Assembly (NCBI RefSeq): GCF_900112315.1
Contig: NZ_FOLL01000003.1
Coordinates: forward strand, 234,683 to 298,682
Origin: Parapedobacter composti
Lineage (GTDB): Bacteria > Bacteroidota > Bacteroidia > Sphingobacteriales > Sphingobacteriaceae
Reading direction: 5' to 3'
DNA: 64,000 nt
The notes beneath the pieces were generated by a model. The model was not told the origin of the DNA. It saw nothing but the letters and a program-made list of their open reading frames with translations, and ran no database searches. The translations under genes and the position numbers were made by a program. How positions within the stretch are numbered: position 1 is the stretch's first letter; each line of letters opens with the position of its first letter. Positions 24,125-32,426 of the stretch are shown here, piece by piece.

Positions 24125-25066
24125 TCATTTGGTACGTTCCATCATCGTTGCGGTATTCGATACGGACCCAGGTTGCCGGCCGGGTTGCGGAGCGTGCAGC
24201 ATTTTGGTGGCTGCGCGATAATAATTTTCCTGTCGGGCGGTATCTGCATTAAGAAAGAGGTAAGGCTCGATCAGTTCGAGTTCCATGAGGTAAAATTGAC
24301 CGTCTTTCATGAGGCCGTCTACACGGGCATATAACGTTCCTTCGGCAAAACGCTTGACGTATTCGTGGGCTTGCATCACAAGTGCTGGATCAACCTCGGG
24401 ATAGACGGTGGTGCCCCCGAATTGATGCTGTACCCTGAAATCACCGGCCTTAGGCACCTTCAGTACGCAATGGCTATATGCTCCGCCGAAAAAGAGGAAT
24501 GACCACTCTCCCTGAGCGACCTCGTCCACGAACGGTTGTGCCAAAAAGCCTTCGTTTGCAAGAAGCTGGTTGATATGCGCGGCTTGGTCGCCGATGGTTT
24601 CCGGAGTGAGGATAAACGTATGCTTCGCCCCTGCGCTGATACAGGGCTTCACTACGAGGCGAAGTGCCGCTAAGGTTTCAAAAAGGGTATCGTCGACAGG
24701 CAGGGTAGTGCCTTTTGAGAGGTAAGTGGTGGGGATTACGGGAAGGCCCGCCTCGGCTATATCTTGCAGATAACGCTTATTGCTATTCCATTTTACGATG
24801 TTTACCGGATTGAGTAGGTGTATGCCCAGGTGGGTGATGGAATCAAGCCATTGGTAAAAGGCCGCTATATGATCATGGTAATCCCAGGGCGATTTAATGA
24901 TGGCGGCGTCAAATACGGTCCAATCGACGGTGGCATCGTTCCAGATGGCTGGAACAATGTCTAAACCTTTGCCTTGTAAAAAATAGAGTAATTCACGGTC
25001 TTCGTCGTTGCTGACTCCGATGGTATACCGTTCTTGGGATTGATAAATAATATATGCGATTTTCAT
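24125..25066 (-). CDS. ATP-grasp (RimK/DcsG-like) domain protein
   Basis: 313 residues. The N-terminal pre-ATP-grasp part has IKSPWDYHDHIAAFYQWLD and LLNPVNIVKWNSNKRYLQDI; the ATP-grasp core shows LRLVVKPCISAGAKHTFIL, FVDEVAQGEWSFLFFGG, FRVQHQFGGTTVYPEVDP and the magnesium-binding end LMELELIEPYLFL. The set matches the family of the cycloserine-pathway ligase DcsG and related ligases that join a carboxylate to an amine with ATP. Substrate unknown. A TAGCTTTG box (25105-25112 read leftward) lies about 40 nt upstream. Confidence 0.85.
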   Translation of the reverse strand: MKIAYIIYQSQERYTIGVSNDEDRELLYFLQGKGLDIVPAIWNDATVDWTVFDAAIIKSPWDYHDHIAAFYQWLDSITHLGIHLLNPVNIVKWNSNKRYLQDIAEAGLPVIPTTYLSKGTTLPVDDTLFETLAALRLVVKPCISAGAKHTFILTPETIGDQAAHINQLLANEGFLAQPFVDEVAQGEWSFLFFGGAYSHCVLKVPKAGDFRVQHQFGGTTVYPEVDPALVMQAHEYVKRFAEGTLYARVDGLMKDGQFYLMELELIEPYLFLNADTARQENYYRAATKMLHAPQPGRQPGSVSNTATMMERTK

Positions 25067-25161
25067 GGCTCAGCGCAATGCTGTTTTTTATTTGAGCATT
25101 ATCGCAAAGCTACGAAATATTAGGTTTAGGGAGGGGCAGGTAACTGCGCACACAGCGTACT

Positions 25162-25407
25162 TTATTTCTCGTCATCCGGAAGGTCGTCTTCTTCCAGATT
25201 GCCAGACGCTGTGCCCGCGAGGTCACTTGCCCCGGTATCGGTTTTTTGGGCATCATCGGTTTCGCGGATATCAGACGGATTGCGTCTTGCTGTCTCTTTC
25301 TCTTCGTCAGGCGGATAAGCGCTATAGTTCGCCCGTTCATGTTCTTCGATGCCACGCTCCCGTTTTTCTTCGTCCGTAAGGGGCTTTTTGTTTGCAGGTA
25401 TTTCCAT
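25162..25407 (-). CDS. Small charged hypothetical protein
   Basis: 81 residues, highly charged and low in hydrophobics (MEIPANKKPLTDEEKRERGI, acidic tail LEEDDLPDDEK); probably disordered. The start is supported by AGGAGT four bases upstream of the ATG, a rare clear Shine-Dalgarno in this window. An overlapping leftward ORF in another frame (25110-25355) was rejected. No family recognised. Confidence 0.6.
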   Translation of the reverse strand: MEIPANKKPLTDEEKRERGIEEHERANYSAYPPDEEKETARRNPSDIRETDDAQKTDTGASDLAGTASGNLEEDDLPDDEK

Positions 25408-25497
25408 GTTAACTCCTATTCGTGTTTAAGATAAACACCCCGCGAAGCGAAAAGTTTGCCGGTAATACCGAGGGCAAGCGCAGGCCCCTTGTGCTTC

Positions 25498-26418
25498 TTA
25501 TTTGGTGCGTAAGTAAACGTTTTTGTATGTGGATTTAAGGATCAAATCAAGGCCACCGCCGTTGATGGTTCCTTCAATATTTTCCTTATTGCCGCCATGG
25601 CTTAACCAGTTTACCGTGATGGTTCTCGCTGGTTCCGGTGCTGCCGGGGCAGCCGGAGGTACTACGCCTGCTACGGTATACCGGCGCGTTGGACGGGGTT
25701 CGATTTCCACTGTGGCCGTCTCGCTGGAATCGTCGGTTCCGGTGGCCGTATGTTTTGGAGGGGAGACCGCAATGTCAAAATCATTGGCTGCATACAGCTT
25801 ACCGTACCCCGTAGACAGGGTGAGGTTTGCTTTGACCGCTGTGGGCAACGCTACATCGACATGCCCGTATACCGAGACGATAGATATAGGGCCCTTGATG
25901 TCATTGCCGAATCGGGCTTCCACATCGCGATAAAGTGCTTTGACACTCATGGGGCCGCTGTTATTTTCCAGGGTAACGGTATTATATGAGGTGGATACCT
26001 CGATTTCGCCCTTCATGTTTTTGATAGCGAGGCTATCGGCAAAGACCGATTGGTTATTGCTAAATACCAGCGAAAGTTGCTCGGGAACCCGAATTTTCAA
26101 CAGGTCGCCGACCGAACGGTTACCCACCATATTGACGATTATATCCTGACCGTTTTGCGTGACGTTGATGCCTAAGCCCGTATTGTCTCGGTAACCTGAA
26201 CTGCTGAGCGCTTGCAGGCCTTTGGCCCGCTCATCTTCTTCTTCAGGCGCACGCTGACTGGTAAAAATTATTTCATTGCCTTTATAGCCTTCAATGATGG
26301 CGCCGTGCAGGTTGAGGTGGAGCTTCCCTGAACTTTTCGCGATTTTATATTCCTTTTGTGCCCACGCGGACGTGCATAGGAATAGGATAATGGCCGTAGT
26401 GATTGTTTGCTTTTTCAT
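25498..26418 (-). CDS. Secreted DUF4097-like beta-helical protein
   Basis: 306 residues. Signal peptide MKKQTITTAIILFLCTSAWAQ, then repeated short strands of the DUF4097/auto-adhesin kind: IIVNMVGNRSVGDLLKIRVP, IKNMKGEIEVSTSYNTVTL, GPMSVKALYRDVEARFGNDI, GPISIVSVYGHVDVAL. A Pro/Ala-rich insert (PPAAPAAPEPA) precedes the last strands. Such proteins sit on or outside the inner membrane and often go with ECF sigma/anti-sigma genes, as here: it lies 40 nt after the HEAT protein gene of the sigma operon. Confidence 0.75.
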   Translation of the reverse strand: MKKQTITTAIILFLCTSAWAQKEYKIAKSSGKLHLNLHGAIIEGYKGNEIIFTSQRAPEEEDERAKGLQALSSSGYRDNTGLGINVTQNGQDIIVNMVGNRSVGDLLKIRVPEQLSLVFSNNQSVFADSLAIKNMKGEIEVSTSYNTVTLENNSGPMSVKALYRDVEARFGNDIKGPISIVSVYGHVDVALPTAVKANLTLSTGYGKLYAANDFDIAVSPPKHTATGTDDSSETATVEIEPRPTRRYTVAGVVPPAAPAAPEPARTITVNWLSHGGNKENIEGTINGGGLDLILKSTYKNVYLRTK

Positions 26419-26437
26419 ATGATTTCTCTATATCGTT

Positions 26438-26473
26438 TTATTACAGTTTGTCTTGTTATTACAGTTTGTCTTG
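26438..26473. repeat. 18-bp tandem duplication at a gene end
   Basis: TTATTACAGTTTGTCTTG occurs twice in direct succession (26438-26455, 26456-26473). Read leftward the second copy encodes the last codons of the HEAT protein (QDKL, stop, stop) and the first copy repeats them after the stop. Confidence 0.85.
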
Positions 26474-27271
26474 GTTCAACAATATGGCATAGGCTTCGTC
26501 TTTTACAGCCGAAAAGGTATACGGGCTGCGTGCCAACGCAAAAAGGGCTTCTTCTACTGCTACGTGATTTAATTGGGCGGCAATTTTGACCAGACCGAGT
26601 TGTACCACTGGGTCACTTTGCACGGCCAATGCATCTGCGAACCTGTCTGCAACCTGCGGACGGTGCAGCTGCCGGCTTAGCACGTCTAAGGCGGCTAAGC
26701 GTACATTGGTATTGGCATCGTGGTTCATGGTACTGAACAGCTTGGTCAGGGTGTGATCATCCAGCTTGTTTGACTGCTCGATTTCCAAGATGGCAGCCAG
26801 CCGGATGCTGGCCGAAGTGCTGTCTGCAAGCCTTGAAAAAAGCGAGGGTGTATGCGGCTGGGCGGAAGCCGGACGTACGGCTTTTTTGCTCGGGCTTGGC
26901 TGAGGGCGCTGCGCAATAGCTACCTGAGGGGACGGCTCATTGGACAGGGAAGAATCTGCGGCTGACGGCATGCCCTTAGCCGACCGCGGCGCCACCACTT
27001 CGGTATCGGCCTGCTGGGCAATTCGAGGTTCAGCCCCGCCACCTTGCGGCATATCGGGCCGGCTAAGCAGTACGTAAGTGCACACAATACCCACAAGCGA
27101 AGATGCTGCAACGAGCCATATCGCTTTTCCATGTCGCTGCATGAACGGTTTCTTTACCACGGGCGGCGGCACCAACTGAGCTTTCAACCTTTGAAGCACA
27201 TCTGTGGGTGGCACCAAGTGATCAAAGGCCTCGCGGTTCTCCTGCACAAATTTCTTTAACGGATCATTCAT
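26459..27271 (-). CDS. Membrane-anchored HEAT-repeat protein, putative anti-sigma partner
   Basis: 270 residues from ATG 27271. The cytoplasmic N-terminus (MNDPLKKFVQENREAFDHLV) resembles the start of anti-sigma proteins; one membrane helix follows (about 49-67, IWLVAASSLVGIVCTYVLLS); then a Pro/Ser-rich linker and two or more HEAT repeats (IRLAAILEIEQSNKLDDHTL, VRLAALDVLSRQLHRPQVAD, VVQLGLVKIAAQLNHVAVEE). The ATG overlaps the stop of the ECF sigma gene (ATGA), so translation is coupled. An anti-sigma role is inferred from this coupling and topology; no zinc HxxxCxxC motif is seen. Confidence 0.8.
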   Translation of the reverse strand: MNDPLKKFVQENREAFDHLVPPTDVLQRLKAQLVPPPVVKKPFMQRHGKAIWLVAASSLVGIVCTYVLLSRPDMPQGGGAEPRIAQQADTEVVAPRSAKGMPSAADSSLSNEPSPQVAIAQRPQPSPSKKAVRPASAQPHTPSLFSRLADSTSASIRLAAILEIEQSNKLDDHTLTKLFSTMNHDANTNVRLAALDVLSRQLHRPQVADRFADALAVQSDPVVQLGLVKIAAQLNHVAVEEALFALARSPYTFSAVKDEAYAILLNQDKL

Positions 27272-27825
27272 GATGGCATCTTGTCTTTTAACGATTGAAT
27301 TACTCTTTTTCGGGCTCGGTGATACTGCGTACGGACAGTTGCATGCGAAATGCCCAGCATCTTGCCGATCTCCTCTTGCGGGAGTTCTTCGAATAGGTAC
27401 AAGTTTAATACGGTCTTGTAACCCGGCGGCAGCCGATCGATGGCATTCCGCACGTCGTCTACTTTGCAATCAAACAATTCATGCTCTTCGGGGTCATAGC
27501 CCACATCGTCGGCAACATCCAGATCGGCTACCTCGGCAAACTGGATTTTACGCTTACGCAAATGGGTGATGGAACGGTTTAATGCAATACGCTTTACCCA
27601 GGCGCCGAAACTTGCGGCGTTCTTAAGACGATGGATGTCTGCAAAGGCATGGTAAAATGCTTCTTGCAGGATATCTTCCGCCTCGGCCGTATGCGAAATG
27701 ATACGGCAGATGGAATTGTAAACCGCCTTGGCGTATTTGTTGTACAATCCGGTATAACCTGTATCATGCCCTGCCCGGCATAAGGCAATTAATTCCGTTT
27801 CGTCAATTTTTTCCGTAGGTCGCAA
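27268..27825 (-). CDS. ECF RNA polymerase sigma factor
   Basis: 185 residues with TTG start at 27825, preceded by AAAAGGA. Sigma region 2 (about 25-95): YNKYAKAVYNSICRIISHTA, AEDILQEAFYHAFADIH, SFGAWVKRIALNRSITHLRK. Sigma region 4 (about 125-180): IDRLPPGYKTVLNLYLFEEL, PQEEIGKMLGISHATVRTQY. An extracytoplasmic-function sigma factor directs RNA polymerase to a small regulon on a surface or envelope signal. It heads an operon with the membrane HEAT protein and the DUF4097-like protein. A TTG start is a usual way to keep sigma levels low. Confidence 0.9.
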   Translation of the reverse strand: MRPTEKIDETELIALCRAGHDTGYTGLYNKYAKAVYNSICRIISHTAEAEDILQEAFYHAFADIHRLKNAASFGAWVKRIALNRSITHLRKRKIQFAEVADLDVADDVGYDPEEHELFDCKVDDVRNAIDRLPPGYKTVLNLYLFEELPQEEIGKMLGISHATVRTQYHRARKRVIQSLKDKMPS

Positions 27826-27957
27826 GTCCTTTTAAACTGTGATTCATCTTTTAGTCGGCATCTCTACGATAATGTTGCACGCAAAACAGCATTAAAATAA
27901 AAAAATATTAGGATACTTTGCCTATCTTCGATCGCAAATCCATTAGCACACAGACCG

Positions 27958-29769
27958 ATGAAGCTGCCTACTTTTAATCATCTATCTAAGAACGCTGGAG
28001 CCATATTCGTGCGGTTCCCCACGCTTGCAGTAACGGCAATCGTTGCCACCGCGTTGTGTTGTTTCCTTATCGACGACCCTACCATCGACCAGCAATGGCA
28101 AAATGACCTATGGCTGGCTGTTGCCGTGTGTAATCTCCTGTTTACCCTCGGGCTTTCAGCCGATTTATTTTCAGAATCGCGAGGGTATACGCCAGCGCGT
28201 AAATGGCTGATGCGGCTGGCCGCGATAGGGGTTTGCGTAGGCTTGTATTGCCTGCTCAAACCGGATTATCGGGGGGCGGATATTGTGCGGCTTGGACTGT
28301 TCGCTTTTGCATTCCATCAATTGGTGGCGTTTGCACCGTTTATAAACCGGGCAGGCAGCGTGGAGTTCTGGCACTTCAATAAGGTGATTTTCTTACATTT
28401 TCTTACGGCGGTATTCTATTCCGCTGCACTGTTTGCAGGTTTGGCAGTTGCTGTTTTTGGTGTGGAACAGTTATTTAACCTGAACCTGAGCTCAGCGATT
28501 TACGGGCAGTTGTTTGCAGTGCTGGGCATTGGCTTCAACACATTGTTTTTTTTGGCTGGGGTGCCTAAAGCGTTTGATGCGGGCTCACTGGATATGCGAT
28601 ACCCAAAAGGGCTCCAGGTGTTTACGCAGTATGTGCTGGTGCCGTTGATGACCATTTACCTCTGCATTTTGCTGGTCTATGAAATCAAAATTCTGGTTGA
28701 ATGGCAACTCCCTAAAGGAATGGTGGCGACCTTGATATTGGGTTATGCGGTATTCGGAATCCTCTCGCTGTTACTGATATGGCCTATCAAGGACGACAAG
28801 GGCAACCGCTGGGTGCAGCTATTTTCCCGTTTTTTCTACCTCACAATGATTCCCCTTATTATTCTATTGGGTTTTGCCATCTACAAACGTGTTTCTGATT
28901 ATGGCGTTACCGAAGAGCGATACATCCTTATCATACTGGGGGTCTGGCTGACGGGTGTAAGTATATATTTCTTGGTGTTTCGGAAAGACAATATCAAAAT
29001 TATTCCTGTGAGTTTGTTTATATGTGTGTTGCTGGGTACATACGGACCGCAGGGGGCGGCAAGTGTCTCACGGCAGTCTCAGTTGCGCCGCCTTGCCAAA
29101 CTGATGGATGCCGAACCAGGCGAGGGTGCATCCGGTGAGAAAGCAAGCATTGTCAGCTACTTGGTGGAGGTGCATGGGCTACCGACCTTGCAGCGGTTTA
29201 CGGAGGTGGATCTCACCGCCGTGGAACAGTCGATATTACAAAGTCATACCGATGAACCGCGGTATAAAATCATTGAACTTAAACGGGATACCGCATTTAA
29301 GCTATTGCACGTGTCGCCCGCGGCGGCACAGCGGCAGTATTTTTACGTCAACCGCGAGCACCGGAACGTGATACCGCTAACGGGGTATGATTATGGATAT
29401 AAAATCGAATCGCATCAAGCGATTTCCACGGTGGTCGACCTGGGAGGCCAGCAGTGCGACATCCAAATCGATGGTGAGACCAAGCAGGTAAAAATCGAAT
29501 TTGAAGGGGATAGTACCATTGCTTTTGACCTGAAACCACTGACACTGGAAATTCTCGCGGCACACAAAGCAGGAACGCTGGAACGGGATACCAGCCGGGG
29601 CAAGAGCACCTATAGCTATTCTTCTGAGCGCATGCGCTTAACGGGTGCGAACAGGCGATTTGACGTGGTGTTTCTCATAGATGAACTCAACGGTGACCTG
29701 TATTCGGTTGACAAGCAACCCTCCCGCGGGTTGGGCTATAGTGGCATGCTGTTGTTCAGGAAAAGGTAG
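27958..29769 (+). CDS. DUF4153-domain multi-pass membrane protein
   Basis: 603 residues. About eleven membrane helices fill residues 20-375 (for example LWLAVAVCNLLFTLGLSADL, LTAVFYSAALFAGLAVAVFG, ILIILGVWLTGVSIYFLVF). The last 220 residues are soluble: AASVSRQSQLRRLAKLMDAE, then a beta-rich domain ending LGYSGMLLFRKR. This architecture is DUF4153, common in Bacteroidota and Firmicutes and without a known function. It is divergent from the ECF sigma operon, with 132 bases between the two starts. Confidence 0.85.
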   Translation: MKLPTFNHLSKNAGAIFVRFPTLAVTAIVATALCCFLIDDPTIDQQWQNDLWLAVAVCNLLFTLGLSADLFSESRGYTPARKWLMRLAAIGVCVGLYCLLKPDYRGADIVRLGLFAFAFHQLVAFAPFINRAGSVEFWHFNKVIFLHFLTAVFYSAALFAGLAVAVFGVEQLFNLNLSSAIYGQLFAVLGIGFNTLFFLAGVPKAFDAGSLDMRYPKGLQVFTQYVLVPLMTIYLCILLVYEIKILVEWQLPKGMVATLILGYAVFGILSLLLIWPIKDDKGNRWVQLFSRFFYLTMIPLIILLGFAIYKRVSDYGVTEERYILIILGVWLTGVSIYFLVFRKDNIKIIPVSLFICVLLGTYGPQGAASVSRQSQLRRLAKLMDAEPGEGASGEKASIVSYLVEVHGLPTLQRFTEVDLTAVEQSILQSHTDEPRYKIIELKRDTAFKLLHVSPAAAQRQYFYVNREHRNVIPLTGYDYGYKIESHQAISTVVDLGGQQCDIQIDGETKQVKIEFEGDSTIAFDLKPLTLEILAAHKAGTLERDTSRGKSTYSYSSERMRLTGANRRFDVVFLIDELNGDLYSVDKQPSRGLGYSGMLLFRKR

Positions 29770-29780
29770 CTTAACGCCGG

Positions 29781-30788
29781 CTAAAAATAACACTTGACGC
29801 GGTTGAGCGGACTGCCAAGGGTAAGGCCAAGGGTAACTTCATGCGAGCCGTTTTGCAGGCCGTTGAGCCGGCTAATCATATAGTCATACGAATATCCAAC
29901 GCGTAACCTATCCGTCGCAAAGACCTGCATGACAAACGAGATAGCGTTTAGTCCGCTCAGGCGATCTCCGGTATAACGCTGGTAGTCGCGGCGAAATGCC
30001 GACACTCCTGTGCGGATGCCGCCGCCAAGCCACAACTGATCGCTTATGATGGCCATCGCATTGAAATCCATGCTGGGCGGTCCCATAAGATCGTCTTTAT
30101 ACAGCAAACTGGGCCTCAGCTTTACCGATTCGCTTAAATCTATCAGCATGCCGCCTATAACATAAATATGCCGTTTCCGACGGATGCGATCGACGGTAGT
30201 ATGATCCCACCGGAAGAGATTATCGGCACCCGTACCTGAAAGCAGATCCATGATGGAAACACCGGCATACCATTTGGCATTATGGTAGTAGACGCCAAAG
30301 CGAATATCCGGCACAAAGTTGCTGATTTTACCGGGCGGCAGTACCTGATCGCCGTCGTCCAACACATGGATTAAGCGTCCGTCCAGGCTGTACTGCGTTA
30401 CTCCTGCACCGACGCCAAAGCTGAGCCGTTCGGTATCCTCCCTGTTAAGCTGGATACGGTACGCGTAGTTGAGGTAAGCCGACGTAGCGGTTTGCGGACC
30501 GAGCTGATCTGCCGTAATCTGCACTCCCGCACCATGGCGCCGTGCACCATGGAGGTCAAGGAGCCCATCCACCGACAACAGTCCTGTTTGCGGAGCCCCT
30601 TCCAAATCGACCCACTGGCTTCTTAGGCCCAGCTGGGCGAAAAGTTCTTCCTTATAGCCCGCATACGCTGGATTTACACTCATGGCGTTAAAGATGTATT
30701 GCGTAAACTGGATATTTTGCTGGCCTTGTGCGGTAAAAACCATCAACCAAGCCGTCAGCGTAAACAATAACTTTTTTATCTTTTCCAT
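29781..30788 (-). CDS. PorP/SprF-family type IX secretion membrane protein
   Basis: 335 residues. Signal peptide (MEKIKKLLFTLTAWLMVFTA, GQ), then the family start QNIQFTQYIFNAMSVNPAYA and barrel strands with RSQWVDLEGAPQTGLLSVDG, LRVGYSYDYMISRLNGLQNG and SHEVTLGLTLGS. PorP/SprF proteins are outer-membrane partners that help the T9SS export or attach specific partner proteins carrying a type B C-terminal domain. It is the last gene of the surface locus, 42 nt after the CTD protein, which it most likely serves. Confidence 0.92.
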   Translation of the reverse strand: MEKIKKLLFTLTAWLMVFTAQGQQNIQFTQYIFNAMSVNPAYAGYKEELFAQLGLRSQWVDLEGAPQTGLLSVDGLLDLHGARRHGAGVQITADQLGPQTATSAYLNYAYRIQLNREDTERLSFGVGAGVTQYSLDGRLIHVLDDGDQVLPPGKISNFVPDIRFGVYYHNAKWYAGVSIMDLLSGTGADNLFRWDHTTVDRIRRKRHIYVIGGMLIDLSESVKLRPSLLYKDDLMGPPSMDFNAMAIISDQLWLGGGIRTGVSAFRRDYQRYTGDRLSGLNAISFVMQVFATDRLRVGYSYDYMISRLNGLQNGSHEVTLGLTLGSPLNRVKCYF

Positions 30789-30830
30789 TTGATAGGGTTA
30801 TTTAACATCAATCAAGCTTTTCATCTGCCA

Positions 30831-32420
30831 TTACAGCCTTTTTACCAATATCCATCCCTTATGGATGGTTTCTATGCCGTCTTTTCTGAGTACCAGCCGA
30901 TAATAATAAGTGCCATCGCTAACCCCGGCGCCATCCCAATTTTGCTGGTAGCGGCGGGAGCGGTAGACTTCGTTGCCCCAGCGATTAAAAACGGTGAGAT
31001 CTGCGTGCTCGTAATTTTCCAGCCCTTGGATAACAAACAGGTCGTTTTTGCCGTCTCCGTTAGGGGTGAGCGCATTGGGGATGACCAGTTCCGCATAATT
31101 GACCGTTATACGGACAGTAGCGATGTCTTTAAGGTCGTTTTGGTCTACAATTTCATAGACAAGCGAGTCTTCGCCAACAAATGTTTGGTTCGACCGGTAA
31201 GTAATGCTTCCATCGAGGTTGACAGACGCTAAACCGTTGCGCGGTTGGACAGCTACTCGTACGCGATTTACCAGGATAGGGCTATTTCCGGGCAAGTCGT
31301 TTTCAAGAACGAGTACGGTAATGGGCCTTCCGGAAGGGCCGCTTCCCCAGTCGTCCAATGCCGTTGGCCCCAGATTGGCTGATACCAGCTTGGTCAGCCA
31401 ACTATCGTCGGCAGCAGCAGTTGCGGCCGTGACCCAGTCGCGGGCATGTATCCCCTCGGCAAGCCGCTGCGTATTGCCGCCCATCCAGTTGCCGCTGCCC
31501 GCATATTGGGCAATTTGCGCCTGCTCGTCTACGTAAGCGCTGCCGTTGGTAATGCTGTTGTGTTGCAACGTATAAGCGGTATGGACGGCCTCGTCTGCAT
31601 AGACATGCCACATGCGATCCATGCCACCATCTTTAAGGAGAGCGATGCTGGGTTCAGCGGCGTCATAATCCTGCACGCTGACGTATAACCGGGTGGGGCC
31701 TGCGGGCGATAAGGTGGCAGGTGTATAATCGCCCTCTGCGATACCTATGGGGAATGTAAAAGGGCGGGCCGAGGCATATGTTTTGACAACATGGCCGTCA
31801 ATGCGGTTGCCCGTGACGATCATCCGGTGGCGATTGTAACCGGCAAAACGCCCTTGCGGGCCTAAATAGAGGTTGTGGCCATTAAGCAGGATGTCGCCGC
31901 TGTCTACAGCGAATTCGAAAAGACCGTTAAGGTGTAACGCTGCGGACTGTGGTCCCTTATTTTGTGGCGTATCAATATCATAGCCGGGATTGTCTATATC
32001 CTCCAATATCAAGTTAGCCGGATTGCGTAGTTCCACGGCAACGCCGATGGGATTACCGTTGTTGCCGTCGACACGGGTAGGACCGGAGGGCATATCTTCA
32101 TGAAATGGGTTCGTACTTGGATCGTGGACGATAATCCGCCCCGTGCCGCTGAATGTGGCCGTTGGCGCAATCCAGATATTCGGACTCCAGATTTCAAGTG
32201 TGCCGTTGATGATCCAATGGGAATTGGGACCGAAATAGCAAGTTTCTGCAAAGCGCAGTTCCACGGTTTCCGGTTCGATGAGTACCGTGGAATTGTCTGC
32301 AGTGGTGCTCCCTTCGCCGGTTTGGGCGAATGTGGTACATGGCCCTGTTAGCAACATACCAAGCACACCCCCGACATACGCCACAATTTTCTTTACAGCT
32401 ATTTTTGTTGACCGGTTCAT
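30831..32420 (-). CDS. T9SS cargo protein with type B (gliding-motility) C-terminal domain
   Basis: 529 residues. Signal peptide to TTFAQ (about 33). The central part is beta-rich, with LEIWSPNIWIAPTATFSGTG and HDPSTNPFHED, and a cadherin-like stretch before the end (LVLENDLPGNSPILVNRVRV, DGSITYRSNQTFVGEDSLVY). The last 85 residues are the CHU_C/type B sorting domain: IPNALTPNGDGKNDLFVIQG, LTVFNRWGNEVYRS, WDGAGVSDGTYYYRLVL, GWILVKRL. That domain directs export by T9SS to the cell surface. It lies between the lectin-like gene (6 nt) and PorP/SprF (42 nt). Confidence 0.92.
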   Translation of the reverse strand: MNRSTKIAVKKIVAYVGGVLGMLLTGPCTTFAQTGEGSTTADNSTVLIEPETVELRFAETCYFGPNSHWIINGTLEIWSPNIWIAPTATFSGTGRIIVHDPSTNPFHEDMPSGPTRVDGNNGNPIGVAVELRNPANLILEDIDNPGYDIDTPQNKGPQSAALHLNGLFEFAVDSGDILLNGHNLYLGPQGRFAGYNRHRMIVTGNRIDGHVVKTYASARPFTFPIGIAEGDYTPATLSPAGPTRLYVSVQDYDAAEPSIALLKDGGMDRMWHVYADEAVHTAYTLQHNSITNGSAYVDEQAQIAQYAGSGNWMGGNTQRLAEGIHARDWVTAATAAADDSWLTKLVSANLGPTALDDWGSGPSGRPITVLVLENDLPGNSPILVNRVRVAVQPRNGLASVNLDGSITYRSNQTFVGEDSLVYEIVDQNDLKDIATVRITVNYAELVIPNALTPNGDGKNDLFVIQGLENYEHADLTVFNRWGNEVYRSRRYQQNWDGAGVSDGTYYYRLVLRKDGIETIHKGWILVKRL

Positions 32421-32426
32421 CTTATG

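Noticed and set aside
25110..25355. Leftward 81-codon ORF in a second frame
   Set aside because: Overlaps the ORF 25162-25407, which has a Shine-Dalgarno and a more natural composition.
32421..32426. Lectin-like and CTD genes as one split gene
   Set aside because: The second protein has its own signal peptide, so two separate secreted proteins are more likely.
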